Below, piece after piece: positions 53,720 through 63,056 of a stretch of DNA of 64,000 nucleotides. The position numbers and the translations under genes were made by a program. The notes below the pieces were generated by a model that saw only the letters and a program-made list of their open reading frames with translations, was not told the origin of the DNA and made no database searches. Origin of the DNA: Bacteroidales bacterium Phil12 (lineage in GTDB: Bacteria; Bacteroidota; Bacteroidia; Bacteroidales; P3); contig NWBO01000158.1 in NCBI GenBank assembly GCA_002633275.1, positions 124,001-188,000 of the forward strand, in the 5' to 3' direction. Position 1 is the stretch's first letter; each line of letters begins with the position of its first letter.

Positions 53720-54985
53720 CTACGTTTTATGTTTTTCCTTTTTAGCCGCAGGAAACAAGATATTGTTCAAAATCAAGCGAAATCCCGGACTGTTCGGATA
53801 CAATTCCAAATCCGTTGGAGGGTCGTTAATAAAATGGCGATAGTCCTCAGGGTCGTGTCCCGAGAGCCATGTCCATGTTCCTTTACCCATTTCGCCGTGA
53901 ATATACCTTACCTCGTTAAGGGATTTGTTCTCTCCCAACACAAGTACGTTACTTTTAAGATATTGTTTCTTATACGCTGTCGTTTGTCCGTAAAAGGCTT
54001 TGATAACACGCGTATGGTTTTGAGTAAGCATCGTAGGAATCCAGTCCCATTTGGCAGAGAAATCAAACAAAGCAAACACATCGTTTTTTTCGGACACATT
54101 GCTCTGACGATTAGACGATACATCTATATCGGAAATGCGATATACGGCTGGATTGAGTTCCAAATTAAAGTCTTTGAAGGCAAAACAATTGTCGTAATTG
54201 ATTTTCTTTTGGCAGGCGGGGTCGATAGCATCGCCGTCAAACATTTCGGCACAAATATCCACACCATCGGCTGCCAAAGCAATATCATACGAATCCGTTG
54301 CAGAACACATGGCGAACATAAAACCTCCACCCAAAACAAAATCTCTAATCTTCTTAACAACGGCTAATTTCTCTTGTGAAACCTTATTATATCCGAGTTG
54401 TTTGGCTAAGTCTTCTTGATATTTTTGTTCGTCTTTATACCATTTTGCATTGCGATACGAACCCCAAAACTTGCCATATTGCCCTGTGAAATCCTCATGA
54501 TGCAAGTGCAACCAATCATACATAGGTAGCGCATCACTAAGAACTTCTTGGTCATAGACCACATCGTAAGGTATTTCTGCATAAGTCAAAACCAAAGTAA
54601 CGGCATCGTCCCACGGACGTTTGCTTTTGGGAGAATAAACGGCAATCTTAGGAGCTTTTTGCAACTTGACAACGTCCATATTGACTTCCGGGTCGGCTAT
54701 TTCATTAAGAATAGAATTGTAGGCAGCATCGGAAATAATTTCGTAACTGACACCTTTAAGTTTGCAGAGCCTTACAATAGCGCTATTCTCAGGTATTGAG
54801 AAACTGCCACCACGATAGTTGAGCATCCACTCCACATCGATTTCTTTTTCCAGGGATTTGTAAGCAATACCGTACGCTTTCAAATGATTTTTCTGACTAT
54901 CGTCCATAGGTATCAACACCACGGAAGCTGCAAGGTCAAACCATACAAAAGCACTCAAAAGCAATATGAAAAACTTCTTTATCAT
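53720..54985 (-). CDS. Exported protein of unknown function (often mislabelled asparagine synthetase B)
   Basis: This 421-residue protein carries a signal peptide (FILLLSAFVWFDLAAS). The body is alpha/beta with segments PKIAVYSPKSKRPWDDAVTL, YDWLHLHHEDFTGQYG and FVLGGGFMFAMCSATDSYDIAL; the last has the Cys-in-turn look of a class I amidotransferase or BPL_N-like fold, followed by LSGHDPEDYRH. Similar Bacteroidota proteins are often annotated as asparagine synthetase B, but neither an N-terminal Cys nor the ATP pyrophosphatase motif SGGxDS is present, so that name is not supported. It starts 28 bases after dnaB on the same strand. Confidence 0.65.
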   Translation of the reverse strand: MIKKFFILLLSAFVWFDLAASVVLIPMDDSQKNHLKAYGIAYKSLEKEIDVEWMLNYRGGSFSIPENSAIVRLCKLKGVSYEIISDAAYNSILNEIADPEVNMDVVKLQKAPKIAVYSPKSKRPWDDAVTLVLTYAEIPYDVVYDQEVLSDALPMYDWLHLHHEDFTGQYGKFWGSYRNAKWYKDEQKYQEDLAKQLGYNKVSQEKLAVVKKIRDFVLGGGFMFAMCSATDSYDIALAADGVDICAEMFDGDAIDPACQKKINYDNCFAFKDFNLELNPAVYRISDIDVSSNRQSNVSEKNDVFALFDFSAKWDWIPTMLTQNHTRVIKAFYGQTTAYKKQYLKSNVLVLGENKSLNEVRYIHGEMGKGTWTWLSGHDPEDYRHFINDPPTDLELYPNSPGFRLILNNILFPAAKKEKHKT

Positions 54986-55013
54986 CTTCTCGAAGAGTTT
55001 ATATAAACACTTT

Positions 55014-56552
55014 TTAGAATGGTACTTCGTCGCTTGCGTCCATTATCCGGTTGTTGGTCGTTACACCTATGCTGTCATTGGCTTTGGAATCTATAATCAT
55101 AGAGTTTGTTTCATTGTCAAAAGAAGCATTAGCGATGACATTGTTTTTAACAATACCTATATTATAAAACTTGACAAATCTTGCAGCAAAGCCCAAACGA
55201 GCCTTTGAAACACTACCCGAACGGTTTTTTGCTACATTGATATAAGCCACACCTTGCGTTGAGCCGTTACCATCTTCCAACTCGCCGTAATATTCTGGAC
55301 GATATATAAACATAACTATATCGGCATCCTGCTCGATTGCTCCCGATTCTCTTAAATCCGAAAGCATCGGTTCTTTGCTACCACCTCTTTGTTCAACGGC
55401 ACGAGACAACTGCGAAAGAGCCAACACAGGTATTCCCAATTCCTTTGCCAAACCCTTCAATTGACGGGATATGTAGGATATTTCTTGCTCACGATTGGAG
55501 TTTCTTGTATCGCTGCCACTCATCAATTGTAAATAATCGATGAATACCATTTCTATGTTATGGGCTTTTTTCAATCGCTTACACTTTGCTTTCAACTCCA
55601 TAATATTCAGTCCGGGATTGTCATCGATATACATCTTGCAATTTCCCAATTCCCTAACTTTTTCCTTGACACGTTCAAGTTCTTGTGTGGATATTTGGTC
55701 GCCTCTTTTAAGTCTTTGTCCCTCCACTTCAGCTTCACTTGATACCAAACGCATACCCAACTCCACTGCCGTCATCTCCAACGAAAACACTGCCACGCTT
55801 TTATTGAACTTCATCGCCATATTCCTTGCTATATTCAACGCAAATGCCGTCTTACCCATAGCAGGACGTGCAGCCAAGATTATTAATTGCCCCGGTTGGA
55901 AACCTCCCGTGATGTTATCCAATTCATCAAAACCGCTTGGCAGACCTATCGTGTTGGAATCGGATTGTTGAGCTTCATCGATTTCTTTAATAAGCATTTC
56001 ACTCAACGTACTCATACTCTTTTCGGCAGAATTGAAATTGGTGTCATTTATTGCCAAAAAATTTGTTTCTGCTTCGTCCAAAAGTTCCAAAATATCCGCC
56101 GTCTCTTTGTAAGCATTATGTAGCGTTTGAGTTGATACACGTATTAATTCTCTTTGAATATATTTTTCCGCCAACATCTTGACATACGTTTCTATGTGTG
56201 CAGCGGACGCAATCCTATCTACCAACGAAGCAAGTTTGTAACTACCCCCGACAGCATCAAACATACCGCGTTTTTTGAGTTTCTCGCTGACAGTCATCAT
56301 ATCCACATCGCTACCCTCAGCATTCAAAGAATATATGGCTTCAAATATTTCTTTGTTTTCCTCTTTGTAGAAATAATTAGCGTTTAAGCGGTCTATCGTA
56401 TTTATCAACGCATCATCATCATTCATCAAAGCCCCCAAAACACTTTCTTCTATATCTACTATTTGCGGCGGTATCTGATTATTGTTCGCTGCGAACGCCT
56501 GTGCTTGCGTCATCGGTAATCGTCTTCTATTGTTATGTTGTAAATCTGCCAT
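55014..56552 (-). CDS. dnaB: Replicative DNA helicase DnaB
   Basis: Hexameric 5'-3' helicase that opens the replication fork. The 512 residues comprise the N-terminal primase-interacting domain (PQIVDIEESVLGALMND), a linker, and the RecA-like core with Walker A ARPAMGKTA at 228-236, Walker B in MVFIDYLQLMSG and the arginine-finger region NREQEISYISRQLKGLAKEL (partly cited). ALSQLSRAVEQR and SGAIEQDADIVMFIYRPEYY complete the signature. No intein interrupts it. It lies 24 bases after the lipid A deacylase gene and 28 before the exported protein, so asd, pagL, dnaB and that gene probably form one transcript. Confidence 0.97.
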   Translation of the reverse strand: MADLQHNNRRRLPMTQAQAFAANNNQIPPQIVDIEESVLGALMNDDDALINTIDRLNANYFYKEENKEIFEAIYSLNAEGSDVDMMTVSEKLKKRGMFDAVGGSYKLASLVDRIASAAHIETYVKMLAEKYIQRELIRVSTQTLHNAYKETADILELLDEAETNFLAINDTNFNSAEKSMSTLSEMLIKEIDEAQQSDSNTIGLPSGFDELDNITGGFQPGQLIILAARPAMGKTAFALNIARNMAMKFNKSVAVFSLEMTAVELGMRLVSSEAEVEGQRLKRGDQISTQELERVKEKVRELGNCKMYIDDNPGLNIMELKAKCKRLKKAHNIEMVFIDYLQLMSGSDTRNSNREQEISYISRQLKGLAKELGIPVLALSQLSRAVEQRGGSKEPMLSDLRESGAIEQDADIVMFIYRPEYYGELEDGNGSTQGVAYINVAKNRSGSVSKARLGFAARFVKFYNIGIVKNNVIANASFDNETNSMIIDSKANDSIGVTTNNRIMDASDEVPF

Positions 56553-56576
56553 AGTTACTAAAAATTTTAGAAATCC

Positions 56577-57749
56577 CTACATTTTGTACTTAAACCTATA
56601 TCCCCCCCCCAATTCTATATAATCCGCTTTGGTGAAATGATACGCTCTCAAAGACATTTGAACAAACATATTGCCAAATATATTATACCTCAATCCTATT
56701 CTTTGATATAATCTTGAAAAATAAGTAAATTGCGGCTTATATATATATATTCCGGGTTCCATTGTTATGGAAAGCCTGTTGATACTATACTCGTATGAAG
56801 CGAAGATACTGAAAGTAAATCTTGTTAAATCAAATCCTTGGTCGTATTTGGGTTGAAAATGATGCCAGCCTTTGTTACGTTTTATTACATCATTGTACGA
56901 CAAATCCATTCCCCAACCCACGCTCTGCGACATCGTCAAAGCAAACATCTCTCTATACTGCAACCCAAAAACGCTATACACATTGCGTATTGTGTCTCTA
57001 CTCAAATCAACTCTGTCCCCTTCCGAACAATAGCCGTCCCAATACATACCTTTGACAGCACCATAAAAACTTATGATACGTTGGAAATTCTTCTCAAACA
57101 TAGGCTCAAAGTCAGGTATTCTTGTTCTTGTTATATTCTTAGGATTGTACGCCAATGTTATGGTCGGATTAAAAATATTTATCCCTTTATTAGGACGTTT
57201 TATGCAACCATTGGAAAAGTGAGTAAAAGCCCCCGACAATCCTATATGCCAATTTCTGTTGATATTATATAAAAAACTTAATCTCGCCTGTGCATAACAT
57301 TCTATCGGCGTTGATACTGCCACATTATACGGATTATCTTCTTGCGAAAAGCCGTCCCAAATTCCGGACAAGCCCAATGCTATATCGGTTTTCATCTGCC
57401 ATTTGGCCTTGTCTATCGGAGTAAAACCTATTATCCCATAAAGTCCCCAAGGGTTGCCGATGTTTTTACTGTAATTGAATACTCCGTGAAAAAGGCCGAC
57501 GCCATAATGAAAGTTTTTGTACAGTTGATGCCAATCCTTGCTGCCATCAACATCTTTGCTGACTTCCATTGCAAAGTTTTTTATGGAAGTTATATCTTTA
57601 TTATCGACATTGTCTCCACGCATAAAATCATTGGTTCTAAAAACATAACCATACCCCACGTAAAGGCTGTACGTTAAGTTTTTGTCCCATTGAGCAAAGA
57701 CAGAGCCTTCTATCAAACACAATAATATTACAATAACAAAACGACGCAT
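56577..57749 (-). CDS. Acyloxyacyl hydrolase / lipid A 3-O-deacylase (PagL family)
   Basis: Outer-membrane enzyme expected to remove an acyl chain from lipid A. The 390-residue protein has a signal peptide (to VFAQ, residue 20), barrel strands throughout and the PagL catalytic motif HFSNG in GAFTHFSNGCIKRPNKGIN, with His and Ser as catalytic residues. Bacteroidota versions are longer than the 150-residue Pseudomonas PagL, as here. The last codons lie in a run of nine G (56602-56610), encoding GGG in ELGGGYRFKYKM; a change of run length would replace the final strand. It lies three bases after asd. Confidence 0.85.
   Translation of the reverse strand: MRRFVIVILLCLIEGSVFAQWDKNLTYSLYVGYGYVFRTNDFMRGDNVDNKDITSIKNFAMEVSKDVDGSKDWHQLYKNFHYGVGLFHGVFNYSKNIGNPWGLYGIIGFTPIDKAKWQMKTDIALGLSGIWDGFSQEDNPYNVAVSTPIECYAQARLSFLYNINRNWHIGLSGAFTHFSNGCIKRPNKGINIFNPTITLAYNPKNITRTRIPDFEPMFEKNFQRIISFYGAVKGMYWDGYCSEGDRVDLSRDTIRNVYSVFGLQYREMFALTMSQSVGWGMDLSYNDVIKRNKGWHHFQPKYDQGFDLTRFTFSIFASYEYSINRLSITMEPGIYIYKPQFTYFSRLYQRIGLRYNIFGNMFVQMSLRAYHFTKADYIELGGGYRFKYKM
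56602..56610 (-). repeat. G9 homopolymer tract near the 3' end of the lipid A deacylase gene
   Basis: Nine consecutive C on the + strand (G on the coding strand), nine codons before the stop. It is the only G/C run of this length that I see in this AT-rich window. Runs of this kind slip during replication and can switch genes on and off. Confidence 0.9.
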
Positions 57750-57752
57750 ACA

Positions 57753-58742
57753 CTAACCTCTCGGATATTTGTTTATTAACGCCTGCATAATTTGTATTGC
57801 GTTTGTGGCTGCTCCTTTTCTTAGATTGTCGGCAACTACCCACATATTCAGCCCACTCTTAACAGAAAAATCTCTCCTTAGTCTTCCTACAAAAACTTCA
57901 TCTTTACCTTGTGAAATTATAGGCATCGGATAAATATTTTTCTTTGGTTCGTCCATCACCTCTACTCCACTAAACTCACTCAACAATCGTCTTACATCTT
58001 CCAATTCAAAAGATTTTTCAAACTCTACATTAATGCTTTCACTATGGCCTCCACAAACCGGAACACGAGCCACAGTCGCTGTTATGTACATATGTTTGTT
58101 TAATATCTTTTGAGTTTCCTTTACAAGTTTTATCTCTTCTGTCGTGTAACCGTCATCTGTCATATCTCCACCGTATGGCAAAACATTTCTATATATAGGA
58201 TGAAAATACGCTTTCTCACAATCCAAACCCTGCTCTTCCATATCCAATTGATTGGCGGCTTTGACTCCTGTACCGGTTACTGATTGGTATGTGGAAATCA
58301 CTAACCGCTTAATGTCGTATGCCCTATCCAAAGGAGCAAGTGCCATAACCATTTGTATCGTTGAACAATTAGGATTTGCTATTATTCTATCGCTTGGCTT
58401 TACAGCATCTATATTTATTTCGGGAACAACAAGCGGCACATTTTCATCCATTCTCCAACAAGAGGAATTATCTATAACTATGGTATTATGAGAAGCAAAC
58501 TTGGGTGCAAACTCTTTTGAAACCTTACTACCTGCCGAAAATATGGCAAAATCACAATTCATTTCAACCGCTTCACTCGGCAAAACAACTTTAAGTTTTC
58601 TGCCTGCAAAGTCTAATTCTTTTCCAACGCTTTTTTCACTTGCCGCAACTATTATATCCTCATTAGCAAAGCCACGTTCTTGAAGAACTTTAAGCATAAC
58701 CGAACCGACCAAACCGGTAGCACCTACGACAGCAATCCTCAT
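57753..58742 (-). CDS. asd: Aspartate-semialdehyde dehydrogenase
   Basis: Reduces aspartyl phosphate to aspartate semialdehyde on the way to lysine, threonine, methionine and diaminopimelate. The 329-residue protein has the NADP motif VGATGLVGSVMLKVL at the N-terminus, SSCWRM, NPNCSTIQM with the active-site Cys, SGTG-like TGTGVKAANQL and CGGHSESINVEF with the catalytic His. It begins a likely four-gene operon (asd, pagL, dnaB, exported protein). A minus-strand -7-like TAACTTTG lies at 58795-58788 without a clear -33. Confidence 0.96.
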   Translation of the reverse strand: MRIAVVGATGLVGSVMLKVLQERGFANEDIIVAASEKSVGKELDFAGRKLKVVLPSEAVEMNCDFAIFSAGSKVSKEFAPKFASHNTIVIDNSSCWRMDENVPLVVPEINIDAVKPSDRIIANPNCSTIQMVMALAPLDRAYDIKRLVISTYQSVTGTGVKAANQLDMEEQGLDCEKAYFHPIYRNVLPYGGDMTDDGYTTEEIKLVKETQKILNKHMYITATVARVPVCGGHSESINVEFEKSFELEDVRRLLSEFSGVEVMDEPKKNIYPMPIISQGKDEVFVGRLRRDFSVKSGLNMWVVADNLRKGAATNAIQIMQALINKYPRG

Positions 58743-58747
58743 ATCAT

Positions 58748-58768
58748 TAGTTTTTTTAGTGTCAATAT
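58748..58768. repeat. Single 21-bp repeat unit in the asd leader
   Basis: TAGTTTTTTTA + GTGTCAATAT fits the unit plan (A/T block, then GTGT-type block) but stands alone, five bases upstream of the asd ATG. A lone unit is weak evidence and could be chance. Confidence 0.45.
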
Positions 58769-58938
58769 TTCTCTTTCATTTAGGCTGCAAAGTTACAAAA
58801 ATATGTTGTTATTCTCCGATATGGACACTTATTTCTTTTCTTTTTTAAGACAAAAAAAAGTGCAATATCGAAACTTGCAAATCCTAATTCAATTGAAAAT
58901 TATCGCTATACTCAACGCATTAAAAAGGATAGTGAAAT

Positions 58939-59022
58939 AGAAAAATCAGTGTTAAACATTAAAAAATTAATATTAAACATTAGCGAAATAGTGTTAAACA
59001 CTATTTTATTAATTAGGGACAC
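58939..59022. repeat. 21-bp-pitch repeat array between ClC gene and asd
   Basis: Units at 58939-58959 (ending CAGTGTTAAACAT), 58960-58980 (TAAAAAATTA + ATATTAAACAT), 58981-59001 (TAGCGAAATA + GTGTTAAACAC) and 59002-59022 (TATTTTATTA + ATTAGGGACAC), all exactly 21 bp. Confidence 0.85.
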
Positions 59023-59092
59023 TGTTTATCTCTTTTCACTTATCGTTATCGGAAAAAGAAAAATAAAGAAAATCTCTTCAATTTTTACTGTT

Positions 59093-60880
59093 TTAATCGT
59101 CGGAAGAATATTCGCATATATATTGTTGATAAGCCTTAAAGACGTTGGCACGAGAAAGACAGCCCACAAACTTTCCATTATCGGTCAAAATAACCGAATA
59201 GCGGTCAGTACCGTGAAATTTATCCACAAGTTTCTCCATAGGAGTATTTATATCGGCAATAAAATAATCGGAATAACGCATATAATCCCTAACATAAACT
59301 TTGTCATACAACTCCGAATGGAAAAGAATACTCCTCACATCGTCCAAAACCAACACTCCCTTGAAATTATTATCGCTATCCAGGACAGGGAAAAAGTTAC
59401 GAGAAGAATTTTCAACACCTTTGACAACATCTCTTAACGTGGAATCAATCGAAAGTTTATAAAAATTTGTCTCCAACAGTTTTTTCTTATCCATAAAATG
59501 TAACGCCGAATAATTCTTGTTATGCGTCATCAAATCGCCTTTCTTCGCCAATGGCGTAGCATATATGGAATAATTTCTAAGACTTTTAACGGTAAGATAA
59601 CTTATCGTCGTGCTTATAAGCAATGGAGCCATAAGGTCATAACCTCCCGTAATCTCGGCAATCAAGAATATGGAAGTCAATGGGGCGAACATTATGCCTG
59701 CCATAACTGACGACATTCCAACAAGCACAAAATTGGATTCTGCAACAGATACCAAACCTGTCAGATTGATAAGTCTTGCCACAAAAAATCCGACAAATCC
59801 CCCAATGAACAATGAAGGTGCGAACACACCGCCAACACCACCCGAAGCACAAGTGATATTGGTTGCAAAGGATTTTAGTAGAATGATTGCCAAAAGTACT
59901 AACAACAAAACATATTGAGTATTGGAACTATTATAGAAAAATGAATTTTCAAAAACAGAGTGCATATCACCCGCAAGCATCTTTGTCAATGTCGGATAAC
60001 CTTCACCAAACAATGGAGGAAAAACATACACCAAGCCGCCGAGTAGCAATCCTCCTATGATTATCTTCCAAAAAGTATTGAAATGAGCAAAAACTTTTTT
60101 CACGAATTGGTCTATCCTAAAAAAGTACAGGCACATTATGGCAGATATTAGTCCCAAGAAAATAAAGGCAGGTATTTTTGCAAAAGTAAAACAAGATGTT
60201 GTTGCAAAAGCAAATGTCGCATCTTGTCCAAGATAATAATATGACACCAAAGATGCTGTTATTGCTGAAATAAGCATAGGCAACATCGAAAACAAACTCA
60301 TATCCAACATAAGGACTTCAAAAGCAAATAAAATACCTGCAATAGGTGCTTTGAACACACCCGCCACCGCTCCTGCCGCGCCACAAGCCACAAGGATTTT
60401 TGTTAGATGTGAATCCAAATGCAAGAACCTTGATATATTGGAACCTATTGCACTGCCTGTATATACAATCGGGGCTTCCAAACCGACACTACCGCCAAAG
60501 CCGACAGTAATGGACGATGTTATCAATGACGAATAGCAATTATGGAGTTTTATTTTTCCATTGTTCCTTGATAAGGAATACATAACCTTTGACACACCGT
60601 GAGACAAATCATCCTTAATAAAATATTTTACCAACAGTACCGTAATTGATATACCTATCATCGGATACATCAAAAACAATAGATTTCCTCTGTCCGGCTG
60701 ACCAAAAGACCACGAGGTTATAAGTTCGTATGTGTATGTTACAAGATTTTTCAACAATACGGCTGCAAAACCGCAAAACAACCCTATAAACAAGGAAGCA
60801 ACCACCAACACCTGAGTTTTTTTCAGATGCTTTAACTTCCACAACAGAAGATTTCTATAATATCGCTTCCACGCAATCAT
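59093..60880 (-). CDS. ClC-family chloride channel/transporter with C-terminal CBS pair
   Basis: Anion channel or chloride/proton exchanger of the inner membrane, 595 residues with about ten or more membrane helices. Family motifs: GSVGLEAPIV with gating Glu135, CGAAGAVAGVFKAPIAGILFAFE, and CASGGVGGVFAPSLFIGG. The usual first motif GSGIP is changed to HGVSK, so chloride coordination by that Ser may differ. Residues from about 460 form two CBS domains (MTHNKNYSALHFMDKKKL, VRDYMRYSDYFIADIN), which in other ClC proteins regulate gating by nucleotides. Its own ATG lies in the edge of a repeat array. A -7-like TAATTTTG lies at 61011-61004 on the minus strand. Confidence 0.9.
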   Translation of the reverse strand: MIAWKRYYRNLLLWKLKHLKKTQVLVVASLFIGLFCGFAAVLLKNLVTYTYELITSWSFGQPDRGNLLFLMYPMIGISITVLLVKYFIKDDLSHGVSKVMYSLSRNNGKIKLHNCYSSLITSSITVGFGGSVGLEAPIVYTGSAIGSNISRFLHLDSHLTKILVACGAAGAVAGVFKAPIAGILFAFEVLMLDMSLFSMLPMLISAITASLVSYYYLGQDATFAFATTSCFTFAKIPAFIFLGLISAIMCLYFFRIDQFVKKVFAHFNTFWKIIIGGLLLGGLVYVFPPLFGEGYPTLTKMLAGDMHSVFENSFFYNSSNTQYVLLLVLLAIILLKSFATNITCASGGVGGVFAPSLFIGGFVGFFVARLINLTGLVSVAESNFVLVGMSSVMAGIMFAPLTSIFLIAEITGGYDLMAPLLISTTISYLTVKSLRNYSIYATPLAKKGDLMTHNKNYSALHFMDKKKLLETNFYKLSIDSTLRDVVKGVENSSRNFFPVLDSDNNFKGVLVLDDVRSILFHSELYDKVYVRDYMRYSDYFIADINTPMEKLVDKFHGTDRYSVILTDNGKFVGCLSRANVFKAYQQYICEYSSDD

Positions 60881-60951
60881 TGGTGTTTAATAATAATTTT
60901 TTACCTTTAATAATTAGAAAATTAATCAGTGAAACTAATTTATTTTTCATT
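60873..60951. repeat. 21-bp-pitch repeat array between ClC gene and xth
   Basis: A unit ending TTGGTGTTTAATAA reaches to 60893 and touches the ClC start codon; then 60894-60914 (TAATTTTTTA + CCTTTAATAAT), 60915-60935 (TAGAAAATTA + ATCAGTGAAAC) and a partial TAATTTATTTTTC. It forms most of the leader of the ClC mRNA. Confidence 0.8.
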
Positions 60952-61036
60952 CCAATTAAATTTTCGTTTATACAAAAAAAAAACGATTTTTGAAATAAGA
61001 GTGCAAAATTAGATATATTTTCTCAATAAAAGGTAA

Positions 61037-61063
61037 TTGAGAATAAAAAATTTTATACCTTTG
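61037..61063 (+). promoter_or_regulatory. Promoter for exonuclease III gene
   Basis: TTG (61037-61039), a 16-base spacer and TACCTTTG (61056-61063). The -7 element is good and the spacing is one base short of the usual range. Confidence 0.55.
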
Positions 61064-61110
61064 CGCTTGGATTGATAAATATTAACGAAAAAAGTTTGAT
61101 TAAAAACGAT

Positions 61111-61878
61111 ATGAAAATATATTCCTATAACGTCAATGGCATACGTGCCGCAATGACAAAAGGATTTATGAATTGGTTGGAACAAAGCGATGCCGATGTG
61201 GTTTGCATTCAGGAAACAAAAGCACAAGAAGACCAAATACCAAAACTTGAATTTAAGACTTTGGGATATGATTGCTACTGTTTGAGTGCAAAGAAAAAAG
61301 GTTATTCGGGCGTTGCCATTTTAACAAGAAAAGCACCTAAAAACATTGTCTATGGTTGCGGAAAAGATATTTACGACAATGAAGGCAGAATGATACGTGC
61401 GGATTTTGAGAATTTGAGTGTTGCAAGTATTTATCACCCATCCGGAACTTCGGGAGACGAACGTCAAGGTTTTAAGATGCAATGGCTTGAATTTTTCAAC
61501 CAGTATGCGTTGGAGTTACAAAGAGAAATACCTGCCATAGTGCTTTGTGGCGACTACAATATATGTCATACCGAAATAGATATACACGACCCGAAAGGCA
61601 ATAAGAACCACAGCGGTTTTTTGCCCGAAGAACGACTTTGGTTTGATAACTTTATAAAAAGCGGTTTTACGGATTCTTTTCGTTTTCTGCACCCAGACCA
61701 AAGAGATGCTTATTCTTGGTGGAGTTATTTCGCACAATCGCGAAGCAAAAATAAAGGTTGGAGAATAGATTATTGTATGGTGAGCGATATGATTAAAAAC
61801 CGTATAAAGCAAGCCTCCATTCACCCCGAAGCAATGCAATCCGACCATTGTCCAGTGTCGGTTGAAATAGAAGATTAG
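61111..61878 (+). CDS. xth: Exodeoxyribonuclease III / AP endonuclease
   Basis: Cuts DNA at abasic sites and degrades 3' ends in base-excision repair. The 255-residue protein from ATG 61111 begins MKIYSYNVNGIRAAM, the exact family start (an upstream in-frame start at 61072 would add 13 atypical residues). Motifs: Asn in SYNVNGIR, IQETKAQ with the metal-binding Glu, GDYNICHTEIDIHDPK with catalytic Asp and Asn, and SDHCPVSVEI with the catalytic His. The promoter-like sequence at 61037 lies upstream. Confidence 0.96.
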   Translation: MKIYSYNVNGIRAAMTKGFMNWLEQSDADVVCIQETKAQEDQIPKLEFKTLGYDCYCLSAKKKGYSGVAILTRKAPKNIVYGCGKDIYDNEGRMIRADFENLSVASIYHPSGTSGDERQGFKMQWLEFFNQYALELQREIPAIVLCGDYNICHTEIDIHDPKGNKNHSGFLPEERLWFDNFIKSGFTDSFRFLHPDQRDAYSWWSYFAQSRSKNKGWRIDYCMVSDMIKNRIKQASIHPEAMQSDHCPVSVEIED

Positions 61879-61952
61879 CGAAAACATTTGCTTCTATACC
61901 ATATTCATATAAATATATTGTTTAACAAAAAAGATAAATACCCACAACAACG

Positions 61953-62894
61953 ATGAAAAAGAGTGTATTATTAATATCTTCAATAATATTATTGACTTCT
62001 TGTGTAACACAAAAGAAATATGATGCTTTATCGCAAGAAAATCAACGTAACAGCAAAAAACTTTCCGATTGTATGAAAGAAAATGCTGCCAATACCGAAA
62101 AATTGGAGCAATTACTCCAAGAAAACTCTTCATTAAAACACGAAAGCAAACAAGATGACAAAACCAACAAAGCCAAAATCGAAACTTTGGAAAAAGAAAA
62201 CACTGATTTGAAAACTCAATTAAATGAAGCAAATAAAAAAGTCAGCGAAATATATAATGATAAGAGCGAACATTTGACTGAATTGAGCGATGCTTTATAT
62301 AAAAGAGAATTAGAACTTAATGCAAAGGAGCATACCTTGGATAGTCTGCAAAATGAGTTTGAAGAAAACCAAAGGCAGATGAAAGAAATGAAAGCCCAAT
62401 TGGCAAGTAAAGATGCTCAGTTGAAGAAAATCCAAAACACATTAAAAGATGCTCTTTTAGGCTTTACGGACAAAGGTCTTACGATAGAGACAAAGAACGG
62501 AAAAGTATATGTCCTTATGGAAGAGAAACTATTGTTTGAAAGTGGGAAATGGGACGTAAGCAACGAGGGTAAGAAAGCCTTGAAAGAGATTGCAAGTGTT
62601 TTGGAAAAAAATACCGATATAGATGTTATGGTTGAAGGACACACGGACAACGTGCCACTTGTGGGCAAAAATCAAATTAAAGACAACTGGGATTTATCGG
62701 TTATGCGTGCCACATCTATAACAAAAATCCTTTTGGAGAATAAAAAGGTTAATCCAAATCGTGTTATCCCTTGCGGAAGGGGTGAATATGCTCCACAGAC
62801 GAATAACAAAACTGCCGAAAATCGTGCAAAAAATCGTCGTAGTGAAATAATCCTTTCTCCAAAAGTTAATGAATTATTGGAAATCATTAAATAA
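61953..62894 (+). CDS. OmpA-family peptidoglycan-binding lipoprotein with coiled coil
   Basis: This 313-residue lipoprotein (signal ending LLTSC, Cys17) has a long coiled coil from about residue 22 to 165 (repeated EN, LE and KE heptads such as NTDLKTQLNEANKKVSEIYN) and an OmpA C-terminal domain (about 190-300). The latter contains VEGHTDNVPL, SVMRATSITKILLE and NRAKNRRSEI, the residues that grip diaminopimelate in peptidoglycan. It probably tethers the outer membrane to the wall. It starts 74 bases after xth. Pal itself is shorter, so this is a Pal-like relative. Confidence 0.9.
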   Translation: MKKSVLLISSIILLTSCVTQKKYDALSQENQRNSKKLSDCMKENAANTEKLEQLLQENSSLKHESKQDDKTNKAKIETLEKENTDLKTQLNEANKKVSEIYNDKSEHLTELSDALYKRELELNAKEHTLDSLQNEFEENQRQMKEMKAQLASKDAQLKKIQNTLKDALLGFTDKGLTIETKNGKVYVLMEEKLLFESGKWDVSNEGKKALKEIASVLEKNTDIDVMVEGHTDNVPLVGKNQIKDNWDLSVMRATSITKILLENKKVNPNRVIPCGRGEYAPQTNNKTAENRAKNRRSEIILSPKVNELLEIIK

Positions 62895-63016
62895 ACGTTT
62901 TTACATATAGCGTTCAATATTATACATATAATATGAAAACTATATATAACAACATCTAAAATTATAAATATAATGTCTGATACTTAAAATTAATGAAAAA
63001 ATTTCCTTAATAAACG

Positions 63017-63056
63017 AAACACGGTTGAAACATTTAATTAAGTTTCAACCGTGTTT
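63017..63056. terminator. Perfect hairpin between ompA-like gene and gyrB
   Basis: AAACACGGTTGAAAC (63017-63031) pairs perfectly with GTTTCAACCGTGTTT (63042-63056), with a ten-base AT loop. It lies between convergent genes and could stop transcription in both directions, although no strong T-run follows. Its right arm forms the beginning of the repeat array at 63041. Confidence 0.6.

Larger units (their letters stand above)
58743..59092. other. 350-base region between the ClC gene and asd
   Basis: Contains a lone repeat unit (58748-58768) in the asd leader, an asd -7-like element (58788-58795) and a four-unit array (58939-59022). No clean terminator for the ClC gene is recognised. Confidence 0.6.

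Noticed and set aside
53675..54367. 230-codon plus-strand frame opposite the exported-protein gene
   Set aside because: It is antisense to a signal-peptide-bearing, well-formed gene on the minus strand and shows no domain; it is a shadow frame.
53720..54985. Asparagine synthetase B
   Set aside because: No N-terminal Cys2 glutaminase residue and no SGGxDS ATP pyrophosphatase motif; the protein has a signal peptide, which does not suit a cytoplasmic ATP-dependent synthetase.
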